A stretch of DNA of 64,000 nt, taken from assembly GCF_002101785.1 (NCBI RefSeq), contig NZ_LQPJ01000078.1, forward strand, positions 48,142-112,141, written 5' to 3'. Position numbers and translations under genes: made by a program. The notes beneath the pieces were generated by a model. That model saw only the letters and a program-made list of their open reading frames with translations. It did not search any database and was not told the origin of the DNA. The stretch is from Mycobacterium palustre. Its GTDB lineage: Bacteria; Actinomycetota; Actinomycetes; Mycobacteriales; Mycobacteriaceae. Below, one piece after another: positions 58,340-64,000 of the stretch (position 1 is the stretch's first letter; each line of letters begins with the position of its first letter).

Positions 58340-59224
58340 CTAAGACGCCATCCAGGCTAGCTCGCCGGGCAACTGCTCCCGCCAATACTCGACGTCGTGG
58401 CCGCCCGGGGAGAAGCTGCCGGCCGGCGGTTTCTTGAGCTGGCTGACGAACTGGCGGGTGGCGAAGCAGAACCGGTCGCCGGTGCCGCAGTCCACCCGCA
58501 GCGGGATCTGGTTGAGCGCGGGCACGCCCGTCACGCTGTTTTGCACCCAGTCGTCGTAGCTGTCGAACGCCCCCAGGGGGCTGCCGGTGAAGGAGGTGAA
58601 CAGCGCCGGGCTGACCGCGCAGATCCCGGCGGTGCGCGCCGGGCCAAGCTTGGCGCCCAGGTGCAACGCCCCGTAGCCGCCCATCGACCACCCCATGAAC
58701 CCGACCCGCGAGGTGTCCATCCCCATCGCGGCCAGCATCGGCAACAGCTCTTCGAGCACCATCGCGCCCGAGTCCGTGCCGTTGGCCCTGCGGTGCCAGT
58801 AGGAATTGGCGCCGCCGTCGACGCCCACCACCGCGAACGGCGGCTTGCCCGTCTTCACCAGCTGGGCCAGGCCGTCCTCGACGCCGATCTCCAGCATCTG
58901 GTTGGCGTCGCCGTCCTTGCCGTGCAGCGCGATCACCGGGCGCAGCGGGGCGGCGTCGGCCTTGTGGCCGGGCGGCAGGGCGATCACCCAGTTGGTCTTC
59001 ACGCCGCCGCGCGCCGCCGAGACGAACGAGCCCGTCAACCGGTTCGGCAGGTTGTTCCCGGCCGCCGACGGCTCGAACGGTGCGGGGGACTGCGGCGCGG
59101 CCGCCGCGCGCGACTCGAGCGGATTTAGCAGCGCGCCCAAAACGCACGCGCCCGCGGCCGCCGCGCTGGCACCGGCGCCCATACGCAGTACCGCACGGCG
59201 GTTCAGGTCAGGCACAGGCGTCAT
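58340..59224 (-). CDS. exported alpha/beta-hydrolase esterase (Rv0519c-like)
   Basis: A 294-residue esterase with a twin-arginine-like signal (LNRRAVLRMGAGASAAAAG, cleavage near LESRAAAA). The catalytic Ser lies in GFMGWSMGGYGA, the Asp is probably in VDCGTGDRF and the His in GGHDVEYW. It resembles esterase D/mycolyltransferase-like secreted hydrolases. The ATG at 59,224 was chosen over a longer in-frame start because it places the signal at the N-terminus. It heads the minus-strand unit with the OafA-like gene. Confidence 0.88.
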   Translation of the reverse strand: MTPVPDLNRRAVLRMGAGASAAAAGACVLGALLNPLESRAAAAPQSPAPFEPSAAGNNLPNRLTGSFVSAARGGVKTNWVIALPPGHKADAAPLRPVIALHGKDGDANQMLEIGVEDGLAQLVKTGKPPFAVVGVDGGANSYWHRRANGTDSGAMVLEELLPMLAAMGMDTSRVGFMGWSMGGYGALHLGAKLGPARTAGICAVSPALFTSFTGSPLGAFDSYDDWVQNSVTGVPALNQIPLRVDCGTGDRFCFATRQFVSQLKKPPAGSFSPGGHDVEYWREQLPGELAWMAS

Positions 59225-59402
59225 AATGCCCGGCCGACACGGCCTTTTCGCCCAAGCCACGCCGTTTTGCAAGCATTGTGTAATCTCGCGTGATCACTCG
59301 GTCGCGAAGAGGTGATCTTCGATGCGACGCACGCCTTTTGTTGGTGCATGGTTCACGCGTCGGGCACCGGCCGAAGGTGTCGGCCCGGTAGGCCTCGGCG
59401 GC

Positions 59403-61004
59403 ATGGCCCGCAAGCGTCTCGCCGTCGTCGTCTCGGTGCTCGCCCTGGTCGCCGGTTGCACCCACAAACCCGCCGGGCCCGGCGCGGGGCCGGCGACCAC
59501 CACGCCGATCCGCCACCTGGTGGTGCTCTTCGACGAGAACGTCTCGTTCGATCACTACTTCGGCACCTATCCCCGCGCGGCCAACATCGACGGCCAGCCG
59601 TTCACCGCCAAGGCGGACACCCCGACGGTGGACGGCCTGTCCCAGGACTTGTTGACGCGCAACCCCAATGCGGTGCAGCCGATGCGCCTGGGCGGGCCGG
59701 GCCAGCAGGTCACCTGCGACCAGGACCACGCCTATTCGGCCGAACAGTTGGCGTTCAACGGCGGCGCGATGGACCGCTTCGTCGAACACACCGAGGGCGA
59801 GCCGTGCGCGCCCCCGGCCTTCAACGCCGTCGGCCTGGTGATGGGCTACTACGACGGCAACACCGTGACCGCGCTGTGGAACTACGCGCAGCACTTCGCG
59901 ATGAGCGACAACTTCTACAACAGCACCTTCGGGCCGTCGACGCCCGGCCACATCAACCTGGTATCCGGCCAAACCCACGGTGTGACAAGGACTTTCATGC
60001 CCGGCGGGCAACTCTTCCCGCCGCACACGGTCATCGGCGACACCGGCGCTGGCGGCAATGGGCAGGGCACCCTGATCGACGATGCGCAGCCGTACGGCGA
60101 CGACTGCTCCTCGCGCGACCAGGTGCAGTTCAGCTCGGCCAACAAGAACGTCGGCGACCTGCTCAACGCCAAGGGCATCACGTGGGGCTGGTTTCAGGGC
60201 GGGTTCAAGCCCACCGGTCGCGGGCCCGGCGGCGCGGCGCAGTGCGGCGCGACCCACAACATCGGCGAGATGGTCGGCGGGACCGGCAAGGCCGGCCCGT
60301 TGCCGTTCGGCACCAAACCGGACTACGTGCCGCACCACGAGCCGTTCCAGTACTACCCGTCGACCGCCAACCCGCACCACCTGCCGCCGAGCGCCGTCGA
60401 CAACATCGGCCGCACCGACCAGGCCAACCACCAATACGACCTCTCGGACTTCTGGGCCGCCGCCGACGCGGGTCACCTCCCTTCGGTGAGCTTCCTGAAG
60501 CCGCCCGCCTACCAGAACGGCCACGCCGGCTACAGCGACCCGCTCGACGAGCAGCGGTTTCTGGTCGAGACGATCAACCGTTTGCAGAGGCTGCCGCAGT
60601 GGCAGGACATGGCGATCGTCGTCGCCTACGACGACTCCGACGGCTGGTACGATCACAAACCCTCGCCGGTCGTGTCGGCCTCGGCGACGCCCGAGGACGC
60701 CCTGAACGGTCCCGGGCGATGCGGTGATCCGGCCGCCGCGCCGATCGCCTACCAGGGGCGCTGCGGATACGGCCCCCGGCTCCCGCTGCTGGTGTTATCC
60801 CCTTACGCCAGAGCCAATTTCGTGGATCACACCCTGACCGACCAAACGTCGATCCTGCGGTTCGTCGAGGACAACTGGGGCACCGGCCGCATCGGCGACC
60901 ACTCGCTCGACGAGCGCGCCGGCACGCTTGCGGCGATGTTCGATTTCACCGGCCTGACCCGCTCGCCGCTGACCCTCGACCCGCGCACCGGCAACCCGCA
61001 ATAG
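59403..61004 (+). CDS. phosphoesterase-family lipoprotein (phospholipase C / acid phosphatase-like)
   Basis: A 533-residue phosphoesterase of the PlcABC/AcpA superfamily. A lipoprotein signal MARKRLAVVVSVLALVAGC has a clear lipobox at VAGC, so it is anchored in the envelope. Catalytic-site motifs are LFDENVSFDHYFGTYP, NNFYNSTFGPSTPGHIN-like, YDDSDGWYDH and LSPYARANFVDHTLTDQTS. Unlike the Tat-exported mycobacterial phospholipases C it is a lipoprotein. An in-frame ATG at 59,322 has a better ribosome site (AGAGGTGA) but would bury the signal. I do not recall this gene here in M. tuberculosis. Confidence 0.9.
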   Translation: MARKRLAVVVSVLALVAGCTHKPAGPGAGPATTTPIRHLVVLFDENVSFDHYFGTYPRAANIDGQPFTAKADTPTVDGLSQDLLTRNPNAVQPMRLGGPGQQVTCDQDHAYSAEQLAFNGGAMDRFVEHTEGEPCAPPAFNAVGLVMGYYDGNTVTALWNYAQHFAMSDNFYNSTFGPSTPGHINLVSGQTHGVTRTFMPGGQLFPPHTVIGDTGAGGNGQGTLIDDAQPYGDDCSSRDQVQFSSANKNVGDLLNAKGITWGWFQGGFKPTGRGPGGAAQCGATHNIGEMVGGTGKAGPLPFGTKPDYVPHHEPFQYYPSTANPHHLPPSAVDNIGRTDQANHQYDLSDFWAAADAGHLPSVSFLKPPAYQNGHAGYSDPLDEQRFLVETINRLQRLPQWQDMAIVVAYDDSDGWYDHKPSPVVSASATPEDALNGPGRCGDPAAAPIAYQGRCGYGPRLPLLVLSPYARANFVDHTLTDQTSILRFVEDNWGTGRIGDHSLDERAGTLAAMFDFTGLTRSPLTLDPRTGNPQ

Positions 61005-61106
61005 CCTCGCCCCCCGATCCAAAATCTGGAAGTTTTCAACCCTCCCGCGCCCGGGCGCCGTCCCGCACCATTCGAGGTTGGTCAAAAGGGCGAAAAGGGA
61101 GAGTAG

Positions 61107-62252
61107 ATGAGCCTGGCATTTCACTGGTTCTTGCCGACGTACGGCGATTCGCGAAACCTGGTGGCCGGGGGCCACGGCACCGCGATGCACGGCGACCGGC
61201 CCGCGACCCTGCGCTATCTGCACCAGATTTGCGCGGCCGCCGAAGACAACGGCTTCGAGGCGGTGCTGACGCCGACCGGATTGTGGTGCGAGGACGCCTG
61301 GTTGACGACGGCGATGCTGATCGAGGGCACCGAGACGCTGAAGTTTTTGGTCGCCTTCCGTCCCGGCCTGCTCAGCCCCACCTTGACCGCGCAGATGGCG
61401 GGGACGTTCCAGCGGCACTCCGGTGGGCGGCTGCTGCTCAACGTCGTCACCGGCGGTGAACCGCACGAGCAGCGGGCCTACGGCGATTTCCTGGACAAGG
61501 AGTCGCGCTACGCGCGCACCGCGGAGTTTCTGCACGTGGTCCGGCAGCTGTGGAGCTCGCGGGAGCCGGTGACGTTCGCCGGGGACCACATCCGCATCGA
61601 CGGCGCCCAGCTCAACAACCCGCCCGACCCGGTCCCCGTGGTGTTTTTCGGGGGATCGTCGGCGGCGGCCGGCCCGGTGGCGGCCAAGTATTCCGACGTC
61701 TACCTCACCTGGGGCGAACCGCGGAAGGCGGTCGCGCAGAAGTTGGACTGGATCCGCGGGCTGGCCGCCGACACGGGGCGAATTCTGCAATACGGGTTGC
61801 GGATTCACGTGATCAGCCGCGACACCTCCGAACAGGCGTGGGCCGAGGCCGACCGGCTGCTGTCGGCGGTCGACCCGGCCGACGTCGAACGGGTGCAGGC
61901 CAGCCTGGCGCGCAGCGAGTCCGAGGGCCAGCGCCGCATGCTGGAGCTGCACGGCGGCGACAGGAGCCGGCTGCTGGTCGGCCCCAACCTGTGGGCGGGG
62001 GTGGGCCTGGTGCGCGGCGGGGCGGGCACCGCGCTGGTCGGGTCGCACGCCGAGGTGGCCGAGCGGCTGGCCGAGTACGCGCGGCTGGGCATCACCCACT
62101 TCATCCTGTCGGGCTACCCGCACCTGGAGGAGGCCTATTGGTTCGGCGAGGGGGTGCTGCCGCTGCTCGAGCGAAAAGGCTTGTGGCAGCACCCCACTCG
62201 TACCTCACAACCGGCGCCGGCGACGCCGTTTGCGGTCGCGTCGGCCCACTAG
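61107..62252 (+). CDS. FMNH2-dependent alkanesulfonate monooxygenase, SsuD-like
   Basis: A 381-residue bacterial luciferase-family TIM-barrel enzyme. The N-terminal FHWFLPTYGDSR matches the SsuD start. AAEDNGFEAVLTPTG carries the substrate/flavin region, GRLLLNVVTGG the central strand and FILSGYPHLEEA the C-terminal signature. It releases sulfite from alkanesulfonates and needs a separate flavin reductase, which is not visible nearby. The transporter gene follows three bases after its stop, so the two are probably one operon for uptake and use of a small organosulfonate; this is inference. Confidence 0.92.
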   Translation: MSLAFHWFLPTYGDSRNLVAGGHGTAMHGDRPATLRYLHQICAAAEDNGFEAVLTPTGLWCEDAWLTTAMLIEGTETLKFLVAFRPGLLSPTLTAQMAGTFQRHSGGRLLLNVVTGGEPHEQRAYGDFLDKESRYARTAEFLHVVRQLWSSREPVTFAGDHIRIDGAQLNNPPDPVPVVFFGGSSAAAGPVAAKYSDVYLTWGEPRKAVAQKLDWIRGLAADTGRILQYGLRIHVISRDTSEQAWAEADRLLSAVDPADVERVQASLARSESEGQRRMLELHGGDRSRLLVGPNLWAGVGLVRGGAGTALVGSHAEVAERLAEYARLGITHFILSGYPHLEEAYWFGEGVLPLLERKGLWQHPTRTSQPAPATPFAVASAH

Positions 62253-62255
62253 GCC

Positions 62256-63596
62256 GTGGCCACCACGCTGCCCGACGCGGCGCTGGCCGCTCCGCTAGCC
62301 CGCGACGAGTCGGACGTCGAACGCCGTCGCCGCCTGCGCATCGTCATCGCGGCCAGCCTGCTGGGCACCACCGTGGAGTGGTACGACTTCTTCCTCTACG
62401 CCACCGCCGCCGGCCTGGTGTTCAACAAGGTGTTCTTCCCCGACGCCAACTCGCTGGTGGGAACGCTGCTGGCGTTCGCCACCTTCGCCGTCGGCTTCGT
62501 CATGCGCCCGGTCGGCGGGCTGGTGTTCGGCCACATCGGCGACCGGATCGGGCGCAAGCGCAGCCTGGCGCTGACGATGCTGATCATGGGTGGCGCGACG
62601 GCGTTGATCGGGGCGTTGCCCACCGCCGCGCAGATCGGCGCGTGGGCGCCCATCTTGCTGCTGGCGCTGCGCATCCTGCAGGGCTTCGCGCTGGGCGGCG
62701 AATGGGCCGGCGCCGTGCTGCTGGCCGTCGAACACAGCCCGCAGAACCGGCGCGGGCGCTTCGGGGCCGTCCCGCAGGTCGGCCTGGCGCTCGGATTGGC
62801 GTTGGGCACCGGCATATTCGCCTACCTGCAGATCGCGCTGGGGCAAACCCGGTTTCTCGCCTACGGCTGGCGCATCGGCTTTCTGCTCAGCCTGGTGCTC
62901 GTGGTCATCGGGGTCGTGGTGCGGCTGCGCGTCGAGGAAACCCCGGCCTTCCGCGAGTTGGCCGAGGCGCAGGCCGCGTCGACCGTTCCGATCCGCGAGA
63001 TCGTCGGCGAGCCGCGCTCCCGGCGAAACACGGTGCTGGGGCTGCTGTCTCGCTGGGCCGAGGGGTCGGCGTTCAACACCTGGGGGGTGTTCACGATCAG
63101 CTACGCCACCGGCGCGCTGGGCTTGCACCGGGTCGCGGTGCTGGTGGTGGTGACCGTCGCCGCCCTGCTGATGGCGCTGCTGCTGCCGCTGTCGGGGGTG
63201 TTGGCCGACCGGTTCGGCGCGCGGCGCGTGTATTTGGCCGGTGTGGCGTGCTACGGGCTGGCGGCGTTCCCCGCCTTCGCCCTGTTCGGCACGAGGAACC
63301 TCCTGTGGTTCGGGCTGGCGATGATCGTCTTGTTCGGTGTGGTGCACGCGGTGCTCTACGGCGCGCAGGGCACGCTGTATTCGGCGCTGTATCCGACGCG
63401 GACCCGCTACACCGGCTTGTCGTTCGTCTACCAGTTCTCGGGCATTTACGCCTCCGGCGTCACGCCGATGATCCTCACCGCGCTGATCGCGGCCAGCGGG
63501 GGCAAGCCCTGGCTGGCGTGCGGCTACCTGGTCGCCACGGCGGTGATCAGCGTGGTCGCCACCGCGCTGATCCGCGACCGCGACCTGCATTTCTAA
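62256..63596 (+). CDS. MFS transporter, metabolite:H+ symporter family
   Basis: A 446-residue 12-helix transporter of the MHS branch (ProP/KgtP/ShiA-like). Signatures are GTTVEWYDFFLYATAA in helix 1, the GHIGDRIGRKRSLALTMLI loop and LRILQGFALGGEWAGAVLL. It should move a carboxylate, betaine or similar solute with protons. It is 3 bases after the SsuD-like gene, so the solute may be a sulfonate or related compound. Confidence 0.93.
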   Translation: MATTLPDAALAAPLARDESDVERRRRLRIVIAASLLGTTVEWYDFFLYATAAGLVFNKVFFPDANSLVGTLLAFATFAVGFVMRPVGGLVFGHIGDRIGRKRSLALTMLIMGGATALIGALPTAAQIGAWAPILLLALRILQGFALGGEWAGAVLLAVEHSPQNRRGRFGAVPQVGLALGLALGTGIFAYLQIALGQTRFLAYGWRIGFLLSLVLVVIGVVVRLRVEETPAFRELAEAQAASTVPIREIVGEPRSRRNTVLGLLSRWAEGSAFNTWGVFTISYATGALGLHRVAVLVVVTVAALLMALLLPLSGVLADRFGARRVYLAGVACYGLAAFPAFALFGTRNLLWFGLAMIVLFGVVHAVLYGAQGTLYSALYPTRTRYTGLSFVYQFSGIYASGVTPMILTALIAASGGKPWLACGYLVATAVISVVATALIRDRDLHF

Positions 63597-63702
63597 AGCC
63601 CGAACCCTAAGCGGATGTCACGCGCTGTGCGCAGTCTCGGCGCGCTCGCCTCACCTTGTGCGCCGCGTTGGCGGCGGCGCGGCCGATGTGCTGTGGTTAA
63701 CC

Positions 63703-64000
63703 ATGCCCGGCACAACGCAACTGCGCCAAGGGCTGTCGCAGCGGCAGCTCAGCATGATCGCCCTGGGCGGGGTGATCGGCGCCGGGCTGTTCGTGGGGTC
63801 CGGCGTGGTCATCAAGGACACCGGGCCGGCGGCGTTCCTCACCTACGCGCTGTGCGGCCTGCTCATCGTGCTGGTGATGCGCATGCTGGGCGAGATGGCC
63901 GCCGCCGACCCGTCGACCGGATCGTCAGCCTACCCGGTGGCTGTCAGCAGCATAGAAACCGCGACCAAACAGCTAACCAGCGAAGGTCTTATGGAATTCA
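63703..64000 (+). CDS. gabP: amino-acid permease (GabP-like), truncated by window end and apparently disrupted
   Basis: Only the N-terminal 99 residues are in the window. The start MPGTTQLRQGLSQRQLSMIA and the permease helix-1 motif GGVIGAGLFVGSG (about residues 23-35) are typical of the APC/GabP family. MLGEMAAADPSTGS follows at about residues 62-75. After this, family members continue FADYA..., but here the sequence becomes SAYPVAVSSIETATKQ, unlike any permease. The homology therefore stops at about 63,925. An in-frame GTG at 63,688 is an alternative start. Confidence 0.8.
   Translation, partial: MPGTTQLRQGLSQRQLSMIALGGVIGAGLFVGSGVVIKDTGPAAFLTYALCGLLIVLVMRMLGEMAAADPSTGSSAYPVAVSSIETATKQLTSEGLMEF
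63926..64000. mobile_element. possible left end of an inserted element within gabP
   Basis: The last 75 bases do not continue gabP and are clearly lower in GC than the flanks (about half G+C after 63,940). The TGTCAGCAGC near 63,942 and the nearby AAACCGCGACC run loosely resemble the TGTCAG...GAAACC ends of IS21-family elements, and a possible ATGGAATTC frame begins at 63,991. No complete end or target duplication can be seen, so this is only a candidate. Confidence 0.35.

Overview
The window is high-GC actinobacterial DNA from a slow-growing mycobacterium. From about 1 to 63,700 the gene order follows, almost gene for gene, the Mycobacterium tuberculosis block Rv0460-Rv0522 as I remember it (lpdC, ramB, icl1, fadB2, pcaA, hbhA, deoC, murB, lprQ, mshA, senX3-regX3, ppx, proC, galE2, cmaA2, serB1, hemACDB, gabP). 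Several differences point to a non-tuberculous species, most like the M. avium complex. There is no umaA beside pcaA, no lysE-type gene between mshA and gpm1, and an esxF-esxE-cpnT-like toxin operon stands where mmpS2/mmpL2 lie in M. tuberculosis. A phospholipase-like lipoprotein, an SsuD-like monooxygenase and an MFS transporter precede gabP. The species call is inference.

Region 1-8,000 is central carbon and lipid-carbon metabolism: lipoamide dehydrogenase, the glyoxylate-shunt regulator RamB, an acyl-ACP thioesterase-like protein, isocitrate lyase and a 3-hydroxyacyl-CoA dehydrogenase. Region 8,000-20,700 is mostly cell envelope: the cyclopropane synthase PcaA, a UbiA prenyltransferase, the adhesin HbhA, MurB and an L,D-transpeptidase, with TetR and XRE regulators, DeoC and a nitrilase. 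Region 20,700-31,700 holds mycothiol synthesis (mshA), phosphoglycerate mutase, the phosphate-responsive SenX3-RegX3 system with a MIRU-like element between its two genes, and a tightly overlapping GMC-oxidoreductase operon divergent from a FadR-type regulator. Region 31,700-42,740 contains ppx, proC, a BldC-like regulator, the 33-residue ribosomal protein bS22, a GalE-like epimerase, an acyltransferase, CmaA2, a HadA-like dehydratase and a SerB-like phosphatase.

Region 42,884-46,728, on the minus strand, is the most striking part: two WXG100 proteins, an 843-residue CpnT-like protein with an N-terminal channel-like region, a proline-rich linker and a C-terminal TNT domain, and then a lower-GC gene that is probably its immunity factor. 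The last 152 residues of the toxin contain no histidine, although a histidine is reported as important in the M. tuberculosis toxin.

Region 46,804-53,113 is the heme operon hemA-hemC-hemD-hemB with small membrane proteins. Region 53,100-59,230 groups two O-acyltransferases, an SGNH hydrolase, an esterase and a hidden 38-residue membrane peptide. The window ends inside gabP, whose protein similarity stops abruptly near 63,925 and is followed by AT-richer sequence, as expected at the edge of an inserted element or rearrangement. I see no rRNA, tRNA or CRISPR array, and no gene-free gap longer than 300 bases.
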